A stretch of DNA of 64,000 nt, from positions 27,967 through 91,966 of the forward strand of contig SHYS01000008.1 of the NCBI GenBank assembly GCA_009692685.1, written 5' to 3'. Origin of the DNA: Dehalococcoidia bacterium (lineage in GTDB: Bacteria; Chloroflexota; Dehalococcoidia; UBA2979). The notes under the pieces were generated by a model, which made no database searches, was not told the origin of the DNA, and worked only from the letters and a program-made list of their open reading frames with translations. Positions 54,644 through 64,000 of this stretch are shown piece by piece. Position 1 is the first letter of the stretch. Each line of letters begins with the position of its first letter. Both the position numbers and the translations under genes were made by a program.

Positions 54644-54714
54644 TGCCGGGTGGTGTAACGGTAGCACCGGGGACTTTGAATCCTCTTGTCCAGGTTCGAA
54701 TCCTGGCCCGGCAG
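54644..54714 (+). tRNA. tRNA-Gln (anticodon TTG)
   Basis: Acceptor TGCCGGG/CCCGGCA, anticodon loop CTTTGAA, discriminator G, encoded CCA at 54715-54717. Confidence 0.95.
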
Positions 54715-54749
54715 CCACAACCAGCCCTCGAGGGCAACACACCCCCCCC

Positions 54750-56050
54750 CTACGCGGCCAGGCGACCCACCTCGCGCTCCTCGCGCGCCGTGCTCGAGTA
54801 GCGCCCGCGCCACTCCGGCGACTCCACCACCCGGTCCACGCCGATGACAAACGCCGAGTCGCGCAGCGACATCCCCTCGGACGCGCGCTCGCACACCTGG
54901 GCGTAGGACTTGCTCAGCATCTCGTTCAGCTCGGCGTTCACGCGGTCGGCGCTCCAGCGGTGCTGTTGGATGTTCTGCGTCCACTCGAAGTAGGAGACCA
55001 GCACACCACCGGCATTAGCAATGATGTCGGGGATGACCGTCACACCCCGCCGCGTGAGGTGATAGTCGGCGAACGGCGTCACCGGGTGGTTGGCTCCCTC
55101 CCCGATAATCTAGGCCTGCACGCGCTGCCAGTTGTCGGCGTGGATCACCTCACCGAGCGCGGCTGGCACCAGCACATCACAGTCCTCATAGATCACATCC
55201 TCGGATGAGGTCACTGTCGCGCCGGCGCACCCCTCCAGGCGGCCCGTGCGCGCGAAGTGTTCACGCAGCGCCAGCACATCGAGGCCGTCCTGGTTCCGGA
55301 CCACGCCCGCCGCGTCCGAGACCGCCACCACTTGACAACCCAGCTCGGCGATCGCGTCCGCCGCGTGTGCACCCACGTTGCCGAAGCCCTGGATCGCCGC
55401 GCGCGTCACCAGCCGCGACCGTCCGAGGTTGCTCAGGGTGTCACCCAGGACGATCGCGATGTCGTTGCCCGTCGCCTCGACCCGCCCATGCGACCCACCC
55501 AGCGGCAGCGGCTTGCCTGTGACGATCGCCGGCGAGTGCCCGTGCATCTTGCCGTAGGCGTCCATCATCCAGCCCATCGTGCGCGCGTCGGTGCCCATGT
55601 CGGGCGCCGGGATGTCGCGGTACACGCCGATGAGGTGCGAGATGTTCTCGACGTAGGTGCGCGTCAAGCGCTGCAGTTCGCCATCGGTGAGCGCGTGCGT
55701 GTCCACCTGCACGCCGCCCTTGGTGCCGCCGAAGGGGGTGTCGATGACCGCCGTCTTCCACGTCATGAGGGCCGCAAGTGCCAGTACCTCATCGCGGTTG
55801 GCCTGCGTGTGGAAACGAATGCCACCCTTGTATGGTCCACGAGCACCGTTATGTTGCACTCGGTAGCCGGTGAATACCTTCAGGCTACCGTCATCCATCC
55901 GCACCGGGATCTGCACGTGCAGCTCGCTATACGGCTCCGCGAGCAGCGCTACCACCTCGTCAGCGAGCTCTAGGCGCTCCGCCGCGGCCCGGAAGAACCA
56001 GTTCGCCCCTCTCCCGAGGGGCTCAGCGTGCGGGGCTGGTCCCGGTCCAT
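54750..56050 (-). pseudogene. gdhA: Glutamate dehydrogenase interrupted by TAG and a 5' frameshift
   Basis: The frame is glutamate dehydrogenase: GYRVQHNGARGPYKGGIRFH, ALAALMTWKTAVIDTPFGG with the catalytic Lys region, DIPAPDMGTDARTMGWMMDA, QGFGNVGAHAADAIAELG, then VQA-TAG-IIGEGANHPVTPFADY, VIPDIIANAGGVLVSYFEW in the same frame. The TAG (55110-55112) stands where Lys or Arg is usual. The expected start is ATG 56050 (GGAGGG upstream), but the frame needs one extra C in a C4 run to join. Both lesions must be read through for a full enzyme. Confidence 0.8.
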
Positions 56051-56266
56051 GGTGCCCTCCGGCGGGGTGCGCAGTACGCAGTTGCAGGTAACGAGGAGGG
56101 CGGGCCTGCGCCCACGCCCTCCTGCTCCATAAGAATCGGTAGGTGCGGGATTTCCCATAGGGCCTCGAAAAGCCCGCTCGCAGTCGTCGCCACGCTCCTC
56201 AGGTTCACGTCAGGGACCACGAGGCTTGCTCGGGCCCGGCATCCAAGGCACACTGGGAGCCTGCAG

Positions 56267-56339
56267 TCCCCGATAGCTCAATCGGTAGAGCGCCCGGCTG
56301 TTAACCGGTAGGTTCGAGGTTCGAGTCCTCGTCGGGGAG
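56267..56339 (+). tRNA. tRNA-Asn (anticodon GTT)
   Basis: Acceptor TCCCCGA/TCGGGGA, anticodon loop CTGTTAA, discriminator G, encoded CCA at 56340-56342. Its 3' half overlaps the end of the recombinase remnant on the other strand. Confidence 0.95.
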
Positions 56340-57937
56340 CCAACCCAATCGCCTAAACCGTAAATCGGTTATGTCGCTGCTATGCGGTGTCTGCCTAGGC
56401 ACTGTTCCGGCGTAGATCTCCAGTGTGATCTGCCCGTCGCCCACCTCAACTCGCCGCAGCAGCAGTTTGAAGAGTTCCTTGCGCTCATGCGGGCGCAGGC
56501 ACTCGTACACCTCGTCTACGTGCCGAAGCGCCGCGCAAACGGTCGATGTAATTGCCGTCGCGGACTCGATCTCGGCGATCTGGCGGTCGACATCGGCGAT
56601 CCCACGACGCAGGTCGTCACGGCGTCCCGACAGCGCCTCCAGCCGATCCTCCGCGAAGACTCGGCCCGTGGGCACTACGAACCATTCAGTCAGCACCCGG
56701 TCTGCGTCAGCGGCCACCTTCGTGAGCTGCTTCGTGAGCGCTTCCCGCTGCTTCCGCAATTTCGGCAGCGCGCGGGCGGCCTGGCGGTTCGAAGCTGTGG
56801 TCAGTGCCTCGACCGCAGCCGGGTCGGAGGCGAGCGCACCACACCCGGTCGAGCACCGCCCCTTCGAGCCGATTTGCCGGAATGCGCATTCCGCAGCCCG
56901 CCCGACAGACGTAGTAGCAGTACTGCTTCCCGAGATGCCCAACTCCCGAGCGGCCCTCAATGGCGCCACCGCAGCGCCCGCAGCGCGTGAGTCAGCCGCT
57001 CAGGACGTACGTGTGGCTGATGCGCTTCACCGCGCTGTGGCCTGTTCGCGCGTTGCTTGCCATGAGTGCCTGGACGCGCCCAAAGAGGTTTGGGACGACG
57101 ATCCCCGGACACACCGCGTCCACGAGCAGCGGCCCGTCCGGCCCGGTCGCCTCCCTCTTCCCGATGTAGGCGACGTTCTTGAGCATCTGCTGCACGGTCG
57201 AAAAGGCGAACTCGCCACCGGTGTGCGCTTTCCCTCGGCGCGAGGTGAACGACTTCGCACGATAGCCCGCTCGGTTCATGCGCTCGACGGTCTCAGCGAT
57301 CGAGCCGACCGCGAGGTACGTCTCGAACATGAAGTTCATACCGGTCGCCTCCGCCTCGTTCGACAGGAGGTAGTCCTTGCGGTCTGGATCGAGGTCGAAG
57401 CCGAAGAGGCGCCCGCCGTTCCACAGCCCACGGTCGGTGCGCGCCACGACCGCGTCGTGCGTACGCTCCGAGGTTTGCTCGCGCTCGAACTGCGCCAGCG
57501 CCATGAGGATCGTCCTGATCAACCGCCCGTGCGGCGTAGTTGTGTCGAGCTGCTCCTTGAGCGAGCAGAACTCGACCCAGTGCTCGTCCAACACCTCGAG
57601 CAGGTCGAGGAAGTCACGAAGGCTCCGGCAGAGCCGGCTCAGCGCCGTGCAGATGATGGTGTTCCCCGGCCCGCGCGGATGTCCTCGAACAGTCGCGCGG
57701 GCCGGGACTGCGTACTGAGTCCTTGCCGGATACGCCCCGCAGCTCGTAGACCGCCGCTTCCTCCCAGGGCTCCCCGATCGCGTCCCGCTTGTAGGCGACC
57801 TGCTGCCGCAGCCGCTGCAACTGCGTGACGAGACTGCCCTCCGGACTTGCTGCCTGCATGTCCGTGGAGACGCGGACGACCAGCCCGACCTTGCGCACAG
57901 TCTGGCGCTCACGGCGATTTGCCTTCACGGCTACCAC
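56301..57937 (-). pseudogene. Large serine recombinase, multiply broken, beside tRNA-Asn
   Basis: In gene order: catalytic start VRKVGLVVRVSTDMQ with the nucleophile Ser; shift; ARLFEDIRAGRG; shift; NTIICTALSRLCRSLRDFLD and LIRTILMALAQFEREQTSER; recombinase domain AGYRAKSFTSRRGK; then VLSG-TGA-LTRCGRCGGAIEG and CYYVCRAGC, a zinc ribbon; another shift; and a coiled coil (LPKLRKQREALTKQLTKVA). The end lies on tRNA-Asn, a typical integration site. The first two shifts fall on the two arms of a 13-bp inverted repeat. Confidence 0.82.
57665..57706. repeat. 13-bp perfect inverted repeat with a frameshift on each arm
   Basis: CCCGGCCCGCGCG (57665-57677) pairs with 57694-57706. The recombinase frame changes at both arms, and the 16 bases between are in a third frame. 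Confidence 0.9.
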
Positions 57938-58122
57938 GGTCGGTGCTCAATCCCCTCGTCGTCATGCACCGACATCTCGCGCCCGAAGTCAACGGCGGCG
58001 CCCTTCTGGAGCAGCCGCGCGATCCCGGTTGCCAGTAGCTCAGTGAGCCGAGCCGCGCGCGCCTCGGGCGTGGGGTCTTCGACCAGACGAACGGTGATCT
58101 GGCGCGGCTTGGTCTCGTCCAT
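57931..58122 (-). CDS. Small protein coupled to the serine recombinase
   Basis: From ATG 58122 (GGGAGGA immediately before) 63 residues: DETKPRQITVRLVEDPTPEA, RAARLTELLATGIARLLQKG and a short tail. Its TAG overlaps the GTG of the recombinase, so it is the first gene of the same unit. It may be a recombination accessory factor; no family recognised. Confidence 0.5.
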   Translation of the reverse strand: MDETKPRQITVRLVEDPTPEARAARLTELLATGIARLLQKGAAVDFGREMSVHDDEGIEHRPW

Positions 58123-58250
58123 TCCTCCCTGTACGTGAGGGAGCTCCGATCCGTCGGAAGCGCCGACGCACGACCGGCGCTGCGGGGCCATCCTAGCCTG
58201 CACAGACAGCGGAGGCCCCCCAAGACGTTTCGGACTCAGACGACTCGGTT

Positions 58251-58275
58251 CCCTCAGGACTCAGGGTCCTGAGGG
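58251..58275. repeat. 10-bp inverted repeat in a repeat-rich leader of ftsH
   Basis: CCCTCAGGAC/GTCCTGAGGG with loop TCAGG; nearby GGTCCTGAGTCCTGACGG repeats parts of it. The stretch 58123-58488 has no gene; this cluster of CAGGACTCAGG-like words may be regulatory or a border of the integrated element. Confidence 0.6.
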
Positions 58276-58488
58276 AGTGTAGCTTCGTCGGTCCTGAGTC
58301 CTGACGGACCTCCGCCAACGATTTGAATCTGAACATGCACCCACAATCAGAACTCGTGGGCGTATGTTTCGGGGTGGCGCTCCAAGCTGTTAACCTGACA
58401 GCGGCAACGTGGGCGAGTTCGTCGCCCGGAGTGGCTGAAGGTCGGCCTGCGCCCTAGTGGGTGTGGCCTTCACCTGCGAGCACCATAC

Positions 58489-60444
58489 ATGTCCTTCGCC
58501 CGGATACGTACTTCCCTCATCTATGGCCTGATCCTGGCTGCGGCGGTGATCGCAGTCTGGACGGTCTTCAGTCCCACCTCCGGCTCGCGCGAGGTACCGC
58601 TCTCGTACGTCATCAAGCAGGCACAGGCCGGGAACGTGAAGAGCATTGAGGCGACGGGGGACGCTCTGCTTGTGCAACTCCGGACGGAGCCCGAGCCGGT
58701 TCGTTCTCGAAAAGAGCCATCTTCCTCGATTGAGCGGCTTCTCCAGCTGAACAACGTCCCACTGGCCAGTGGCGACAAGGCCATCGAGGTGACGGTGAAA
58801 GGCCCGAGTGCGTTCGGGAACACGCTCGCACTGGCGCTGACCTTCCTGCCGCTCGCGATCTTCGGGGGGTTGCTGGTCTTCATGATGCGGCGTGCCCAGG
58901 GCGCGAACGGCCAGGCAATGCAATTCGGCCGCAGCCGTGCTCGCGTCTCCACCGGCGAGCAATCGACCGCGACCTTCCTCGACGTGGCAGGGCAGGAGGA
59001 GGCGAAGCAGGAACTTGCCGAGGTGGTGGAGTTCCTGAAGTACCCGGAGAAGTTCGTGGCGCTCGGTGCGCGGATTCCACACGGCGTGCTGCTCGTTGGC
59101 CCCCCGGGTACGGGCAAGACGATGCTCGCCCGGGCTGTCTCTGGTGAGGCGGGCGTCCCCTTCTTCTCGATCTCCGCTTCGGAGTTCGTCGAGATGTTCG
59201 TGGGCGTTGGCGCCAGCCGCGTGCGCGACCTGTTCGACCAGGCGAAGCGTGCCGCGCCTGCGATCGTCTTTGTCGACGAAATCGATGCTGTCGGCCGCCA
59301 ACGCTTCGCGGGCGTCGGCGGAGGCAACGACGAGCGCGAGCAGACGCTCAACCAGATCCTCGTTGAGATGGACGGCTTCGACACGAACGCGAACGTGATC
59401 GTGATCGCGGCCACCAATCGGGTGGACGTGCTCGATCCGGCGCTGCTTCGCCATGGCCGCTTCGACCGGCATGTGACGCTCGACCTGCCGGACGTGAAGG
59501 GGCGTCGCGCGGTGCTCGACGTCCACAGCAAGGGTAAGCCCCTGGACAGCGATATCTCGCTGGAGACCATCGCGAGGCAGACGCCGGGCTTCTCGGGGGC
59601 GGACCTCGCAAACCTGGTGAATGAGGCCGCGATCCTCGCGGCGCGGCGCAACAAGAAGCGCATCTCCAACGCCGAAATGAACGAGGCTGTCGATCGGGTA
59701 AGCGCCGGCCCTGAGCTGAAGTCGCGTGTGATCACGCCGGACGAGAAGCGGATCATCGCCTTCCACGAAGGTGGTCATGCTGTCGCGGGCTACTTCCTTC
59801 CCGAGGCAGACCCGCCCTTCAAGGTAACGATCGTGTCCCGCGGCAGGGCCGGTGGCTTTACCCGCTCGATCCCCATCGATGAGCGCCACCTGCACAACCG
59901 GCGCTACTACGAGGCGCTGATGGCGCAGGCCCTCGCCGGCAAGGTTGCCGAGGAGATGGCCTTCGGCAAGGCCACCACCGGCGCTCACAGCGACATCGCC
60001 CGGGTGACGCAGATCGCCCGCGAGATGGTGACGCAGTGGGGAATGAGCGATCGGCTCGGACCGCGAACCTTCGGACGCGGGGCAGCGGCAGTCTTCCTCG
60101 GCCGCGACTTCGGCGGGCAGCGTGACTACTCGGAACGCACCGCCGAGGCGATCGATGAGGAAGTACGTCGCGAGGTCAACGTGGCGCATGAGAAGTGCCG
60201 CGCGGTGCTCGCGGCCCATCGCGATAAGCTCGACGAGTTGGCGGCGCGCCTAATCGAAGTCGAGACTGTCGAAGGCGACGACCTCAAGCGGCTGCTTGGC
60301 CCGGCGGAGAACCGTACGGCGCCCGCGGACGAGCCCGCCATCGCATCGCAGGCGTCTGAAGCTCCCGGTGAGCCCGCTTCCGGCGACCCCGGGGACGAGG
60401 CGCCAGAGGGCCGGCCCGGTCTCGCGTGGGGGCAGCGCCCGTAG
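58489..60444 (+). CDS. ftsH: ATP-dependent zinc metalloprotease FtsH
   Basis: Membrane-bound AAA+ protease for quality control. The 651 residues have an N-terminal helix ([16 protein letters not shown]), a second near residue 125 ([20 protein letters not shown]), Walker [14 protein letters not shown], Walker [15 protein letters not shown] region [19 protein letters not shown], and the zinc site [11 protein letters not shown] (HEGGH instead of the common HEAGH). The acidic/Pro-rich C-terminus is normal. No terminator seen. Confidence 0.96.
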   Translation: MSFARIRTSLIYGLILAAAVIAVWTVFSPTSGSREVPLSYVIKQAQAGNVKSIEATGDALLVQLRTEPEPVRSRKEPSSSIERLLQLNNVPLASGDKAIEVTVKGPSAFGNTLALALTFLPLAIFGGLLVFMMRRAQGANGQAMQFGRSRARVSTGEQSTATFLDVAGQEEAKQELAEVVEFLKYPEKFVALGARIPHGVLLVGPPGTGKTMLARAVSGEAGVPFFSISASEFVEMFVGVGASRVRDLFDQAKRAAPAIVFVDEIDAVGRQRFAGVGGGNDEREQTLNQILVEMDGFDTNANVIVIAATNRVDVLDPALLRHGRFDRHVTLDLPDVKGRRAVLDVHSKGKPLDSDISLETIARQTPGFSGADLANLVNEAAILAARRNKKRISNAEMNEAVDRVSAGPELKSRVITPDEKRIIAFHEGGHAVAGYFLPEADPPFKVTIVSRGRAGGFTRSIPIDERHLHNRRYYEALMAQALAGKVAEEMAFGKATTGAHSDIARVTQIAREMVTQWGMSDRLGPRTFGRGAAAVFLGRDFGGQRDYSERTAEAIDEEVRREVNVAHEKCRAVLAAHRDKLDELAARLIEVETVEGDDLKRLLGPAENRTAPADEPAIASQASEAPGEPASGDPGDEAPEGRPGLAWGQRP

Positions 60445-61118
60445 CCGGTTCTGTCAGAACTCAGGGCGCCACCTCGATTTTAGCCATCGACCGGGCACGC
60501 GAGAGGCGTGCTTCGCCATCACTGTGGTGCTCCTCGATGGCAGCTCTCATTGGGATCGAATCTAGCATTACCATAACGTGCACGTCATGGGAAAGTCCCG
60601 ATCCTCAGATTTCGCCACGACGAGTGCCCTGCCGGAGACGCCCAACGGCACGCTGGCCATCGTCATGGCTCGAAGGGGACGACGTCGCGAATTCGATGGG
60701 GCAGATTGCGACCTCGGACGCCCGCTTGCACAGCAGTTCCGGAGTTCGTTAAGGACGTCCGGGGTGTGGCTCTGGCGGAAGGTCCACCCTCAATCGTGGC
60801 GCTTCAGATGTCGGAGCAAGCTGGCTACCGCGGAGCAGACTTCGTGGTCGGCGACGGCGAGATTCCAGATCCGTGGGAGATGCCGGACTTCTGCTGCGTG
60901 TCCCGGCGCACCGATCACAAGAACCCACCTCGAGGTGGGGCCTGAGGCAGGTTTGGGGGAGACGGGAAGTCGGACTCCGAAAAGCCGACCTCCACGGCGT
61001 GGCGTCGAACAAGCGCGCGCGGGGAACCGAGCCCTCCCACGGTTCACCGCTCAGAAGGCGCATGAGTACATGACCTTCCGCTCGATGTCCGCGCGCGCCT
61101 CCCTCGATTGGGTTGTTG
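60445..61118 (+). other. Intergenic stretch with an unrecognised open frame
   Basis: A frame at 60706-60945 encodes VALAEGPPSIVALQMSEQAG and GADFVVGDGEIPDPWEMPDF, protein-like in composition but without a start site or family I know; it may be a relic. A perfect 16-bp palindrome CCCACCTCGAGGTGGG lies at 60924-60939. Nothing else is identifiable. Confidence 0.35.
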
Positions 61119-62285
61119 CTAGACGATCGGCACTGGAATGAACGGCATGTTCTTCGAGTGGTCAAGCGGCCGTCGCTCGACGAACGCCAGGCGCCGCTCC
61201 TGCCCTTCAGCCGACGACGAGTAGTCCGGAATGTACTGCTGGACGGGGCCCACATCCGGGTTCTCGAAGTCCTCGTACTGGCGGAATGAGATCTTCTGCA
61301 TCTGGACGATGACCGGGCTGACACCCTTCACGTAACCGATCCAGCGGTTGACCTCGTCCCAGAGTTGCTCCGGCGGCACCACCTTGTTCACAAGGCCCAT
61401 CTCGAACGCCTCCTGCGCCGAGTACTGCTGGCACAGCATCCAGATCTCGCGGGCGCGCTTCTGGCCGACGCGCGCGGCGAGCATCGCGACGCCGTGGCCG
61501 GCCGCCGGGCTGCCGACGCGCGGCCCAGTCTGCCCGAAGCGTGAGCGTGTGGTGGCGATCGTGAAATCGCTCTCATACGCCAGGATGTTGCCGGAACCTA
61601 TCGCGAAACCATCGACGGCGCAGATCACGGGCTGCGGCATGTTCCGCACTACCTGGCTGTAGCTCACGCTTGAACTACCCGAGTAGTCAGACCGCTCGAG
61701 ACTCGGGTCGTAGCTCTGGTCGTTGCCGGTGCAGAAGCCATTCGGCCCGGCACCGGAGATTACGACGACGCGTACGGAGCTGTCTCCCGCCGCATCAAGC
61801 AGCGCGTGCGCCATCTCGTCCATCGTGATGCCACGCTTGGCGTTGTAGGTCTCGGGCCGGTTCAGGGTCAGCCACGCCACACCGTCGCTCTTCTTGTAGA
61901 CAATATCTGAGTAGGCGCCGGAACCGATCACCGACGCCTCATAGTTCGGGAAGCGCTGGTCAATCATGTCGACGGCATCGTGCGCGATCTGGAGCAGGTC
62001 GACGGAGGTGACGGGCCGAGTGGTCACGCCGGTCACAGCCTCATCTGTTTTCTCGGCGCGGATACCCTTGCTGCCGAGCCAGCGCGCGTAGCCTCGAGTG
62101 AAGTCGTGGACTGCGGGCGCTGTCGCGTGGTTCATCGCCAGCGGTCGTCTGGTCGCGAGTTCCTCCGCGGTCACCTTCAGTGTGGCAGCGCTCTCACCAG
62201 CTGCCTGGTCGAGTGCGATCTTGAATCGGACCCCCGCCTTCTCGTAGTCAACCTGCGTGTTGAATTGGAATACCATCGGCTCCAC
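61119..62285 (-). CDS. Crotonase-superfamily enzyme with extra N-terminal domain
   Basis: Residues about 130-388 are a crotonase of the MenB/BadI-like type: WLTLNRPETYNAKRGITMDE, VISGAGPNGFCTGNDQS (first oxyanion hole), CAVDGFAIGSGNILAYESDF, FGQTGPRVGS. Residues 1 to about 125 (VFQFNTQVDYEKAGVRFKIA, PLAMNHATAPAVHDFTRGYA) form an additional region absent from ordinary 260-residue crotonases. The activity could be ring hydrolysis or hydration of an acyl-CoA; not fixed by sequence. Confidence 0.82.
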   Translation of the reverse strand: MEPMVFQFNTQVDYEKAGVRFKIALDQAAGESAATLKVTAEELATRRPLAMNHATAPAVHDFTRGYARWLGSKGIRAEKTDEAVTGVTTRPVTSVDLLQIAHDAVDMIDQRFPNYEASVIGSGAYSDIVYKKSDGVAWLTLNRPETYNAKRGITMDEMAHALLDAAGDSSVRVVVISGAGPNGFCTGNDQSYDPSLERSDYSGSSSVSYSQVVRNMPQPVICAVDGFAIGSGNILAYESDFTIATTRSRFGQTGPRVGSPAAGHGVAMLAARVGQKRAREIWMLCQQYSAQEAFEMGLVNKVVPPEQLWDEVNRWIGYVKGVSPVIVQMQKISFRQYEDFENPDVGPVQQYIPDYSSSAEGQERRLAFVERRPLDHSKNMPFIPVPIV

Positions 62286-62683
62286 CTCTCGTCATCGTGC
62301 GCCCACCGTGCGGGCACCGCGATGATAACGAGAGGCATGCAAGGCTGTGCGTCCGCTCGCTTTTGGTGACGGCGACGTACTCGACGAGACGCAGCGCTTC
62401 ATTGAAACAGTGCCCCAGAGATCCACTGCCAATGGCAGACGCTACCGACAACTGGAGATGCGGAAGGGGCTATGTCGAATATGGCTGAGTTGCGCGTGGT
62501 AGTCCATGGTCTTCGAGTACTCCATGCACGGCTTGTGGCGGCGATGTGTGACGACCGGCTGTCGAGCGACACGATCTTGGTTGGAAGCCGGCTGCGCGAT
62601 CTACCTCCTGACCAACAGGCTCACCGAAAGCTGGCGCCGATCATCGCATCCGAACTCGTACGATGGAGTCACCGGAGGGCGAC
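62286..62683. other. Gene-free stretch
   Basis: No convincing gene. TCATCG near 62291 and CGATGA near 62325 form the ends of an imperfect hairpin close to the crotonase start. Confidence 0.4.
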
Positions 62684-63229
62684 ATGAACTTCAACTGGGA
62701 CGAAGCGCTCGATCAGATCCTCGGTCGCCGCCTAGTCTGCCCGCGCTGTCAACGAGATCAGGAACTCCTTGTCGTTGGGTATGCGAGCAGGCCGTCGCTC
62801 ACGCCTTACGCGGCGCGCCACGGCGATTGTCAGCGCGGTGACGACTGCGATGCCCGCAAGCTGATCACGCTCTGCGAGGACTGTGCCCGGCCCGAGCATT
62901 TTCGCGGCTCGTCCCAAGACGCCTCCGAAGTCCTCGCCAGCTACATGCTCGATTGCCGGCGCGAGCTTGACGAAGCACTGGGCTACCTGAGCGAGTACTG
63001 GCGCGATGATCCGGATCTCGACGACGAGGAGCTCGACAGTCGACCGGAAGACGTGGATCACGATGCCTTCACTGAGGAGGGCGCGTTCCGACAGAAGCTC
63101 GAGGAGGAGCACTTACGCTACCACCGACAGTTCAGGGAACAGCAGGTCCGCATTCCTGATCCTGGCTGGCTATCAGACTACGTCGATGCGATCTGTACGC
63201 TCGGATACGCAACCTTACTCGGGGACTGA
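62684..63229 (+). CDS. Hypothetical acidic protein with paired cysteines
   Basis: The 181 residues start NFNWDEALDQILGRRLVCPR (CPRC) and go on CQRGDDCDARKLITLCEDCA, giving CxxC pairs that could bind zinc. The C-terminal half is acidic and helical (YWRDDPDLDDEELDSRPEDV). GGAGGGCGAC before ATG 62684 decides the start. I do not recognise the family. Confidence 0.62.
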   Translation: MNFNWDEALDQILGRRLVCPRCQRDQELLVVGYASRPSLTPYAARHGDCQRGDDCDARKLITLCEDCARPEHFRGSSQDASEVLASYMLDCRRELDEALGYLSEYWRDDPDLDDEELDSRPEDVDHDAFTEEGAFRQKLEEEHLRYHRQFREQQVRIPDPGWLSDYVDAICTLGYATLLGD

Positions 63230-63712
63230 CAAGCACACGATCACCGAGTAATCGCGCGCTGCACATTGCTGATGGAACTACCGCGTTGGAGCGGATTAAC
63301 TTCAAACGGTCCGGGGCGTGCAGATTCCTTACCTGGAGGCCGGCTACCATTGGCAAACCGGCATCGGCCTCACAGACTTCGCTCTACTGGGGAAGCGCCA
63401 CGTCGTGACGGACGCCAGGTCGTCGGTCGAAAAGCTCGAGGCCGTGCCCTCCAGGCTCCTGACCGAACCACGCTCGGCTGCGCCAAGACCCACTCTGATT
63501 GAGTCACGGCTCGGCTCGTGAGCCCCGATCGCGGATAGCCGGTACACACGATCTGGCGATCGCGGAGGGTCCGGCGTGTCGTGGGCACGCCTGAATAACT
63601 TGCTTCTCCACGAGCACCCGACCGAGAGAAATCGTCGTGCCGTGCGCCGCTAACCAAGCCGCGGCGACATCGAGTGGAGCCCTCAGCCCGCTCGTCACGC
63701 CGCCGGCATGAC
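63230..63712. other. Gene-free stretch
   Basis: Short open frames are present (for example 63318-63521) but none has a ribosome site or family resemblance. Confidence 0.4.
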
Positions 63713-64000
63713 TCAGTCTCTCGCGAGGATGACCGTGCCCGCGGCGTGCGCATCACCGAGCGAGCCGCCGTTGCCATGCGCCACAGCAAGCCGTGCACCG
63801 GGTACCTGCGAGGTGGATTCGCCTCGCAGCTGCCGCACGCTCTCGATCTGCAGGAAGATGCCGCGCCCCGCTGGGTGGTTCGAGGAAAGCCCGCCGCCAT
63901 CGGTGTTGAGCGCTGGCCTCAGGCCACTGTCGAAGCGCAGCCGCCCTCCCTGCACAAAGTCCTTGAACTCGCCCTTGGCGCAAAAGCCCAGGTCCTCCAG
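63713..64000 (-). CDS. Thiolase-like protein, C-terminal part (runs off window)
   Basis: The last 95 residues of an SCP-x/acetyl-CoA acetyltransferase-like thiolase: LRPALNTDGGGLSSNHPAGR, GARLAVAHGNGGSLGDAHAA and TVILARD at the end. The HGNGG loop replaces the CxGGG of classical thiolases, as in the lipid-transfer-associated group. The start lies beyond base 64000. Confidence 0.82.
   Translation of the reverse strand: MEDLGFCAKGEFKDFVQGGRLRFDSGLRPALNTDGGGLSSNHPAGRGIFLQIESVRQLRGESTSQVPGARLAVAHGNGGSLGDAHAAGTVILARD

Noticed and set aside
58390..60219. Long minus-strand frame opposite ftsH
   Set aside because: Mirror of the ftsH codons in GC-rich DNA; no recognisable protein.
60706..60945. Protein-like frame after ftsH as a gene
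   Set aside because: No ribosome site, no recognised domain, short; kept only as a possible relic.

Overview
The window is GC-rich bacterial chromosome, dense with genes. Organism: the mix of a hisZ-dependent histidine operon, a T-box on thrS, eleven tRNA genes with encoded CCA, tandem short-chain dehydrogenases, acyl-CoA dehydrogenase and crotonases, a PspC/LiaF-like cluster, and FabV suggests a free-living heterotroph, most plausibly Chloroflexota (Dehalococcoidia-like). This is an inference from gene content; no rRNA gene is present to confirm it. Housekeeping genes (gltX, thrS, lepA, infC-rpmI-rplT, ftsH, lspA, accC/BCCP, birA) are intact.

Layout. 1-4.2 kb (minus): a histidine operon, promoter - His-rich leader peptide - terminator - hisZ - tandem hisG - phospholipase-like gene - hisD (cut by the window edge). 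4.2-6.2 kb: transposase remnant, birA behind its own leader peptide and hairpin, and a molybdopterin oxidoreductase. 6.4-9.5 kb: lspA-rluD-gltX-tRNA-Gln. 9.6-16.2 kb: a frameshifted secreted protein, an IscA-like protein, DedA, SDR, DHA2 transporter, PAC2 and NIPSNAP proteins. 16.3-23.7 kb: tRNAs Trp, Leu, Pro, Gly and Leu, a D-2-hydroxyacid dehydrogenase, a lipoprotein, CorA, an amidohydrolase, a membrane protein and a decayed PspC/LiaF cluster. 24-31 kb: fabV, a phospholipid cluster (pssA - methyltransferase - psd), a SUI1-type protein, two frameshifted hypothetical genes and lepA. 31-36.7 kb: two oligopeptide-type ABC ATPases, tRNAs Leu, Lys and Val, and T-box-thrS. 37-43 kb: biotin carboxylase plus BCCP, infC-rpmI-rplT, VOC, Gfo/Idh and CMD proteins. 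44-54.5 kb: UbiB-like kinase, PilZ, hydrolase, acyl-CoA dehydrogenase, crotonase, broken CoA-transferase and thioredoxin-like remnants, two tandem SDRs and a peptide-binding lipoprotein. 54.6-58.2 kb: tRNA-Gln, a broken glutamate dehydrogenase, and tRNA-Asn bordered by a broken serine recombinase. 58.5-64 kb: ftsH, an extended crotonase, a Cys-rich hypothetical and a thiolase C-terminus.

How the genes work together. Histidine synthesis appears to be controlled by attenuation and threonyl-tRNA supply by a T-box. BirA would biotinylate the BCCP that serves the biotin carboxylase. PssA, Psd and the methyltransferase could make phosphatidylethanolamine and its methylated derivatives. Acyl-CoA dehydrogenase, crotonases, SDRs and thiolase point to degradation of acyl-CoA-type substrates.

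Most notable: (1) the his attenuator with a probably leaderless leader peptide; (2) a double-domain HisG whose first half has lost the PRPP-loop signature; (3) a concentration of broken accessory genes, with several frameshifts sitting exactly on perfect inverted repeats and four in-frame stop codons in otherwise conserved proteins. True decay, template-switch mutation and assembly error cannot be separated from this sequence alone.
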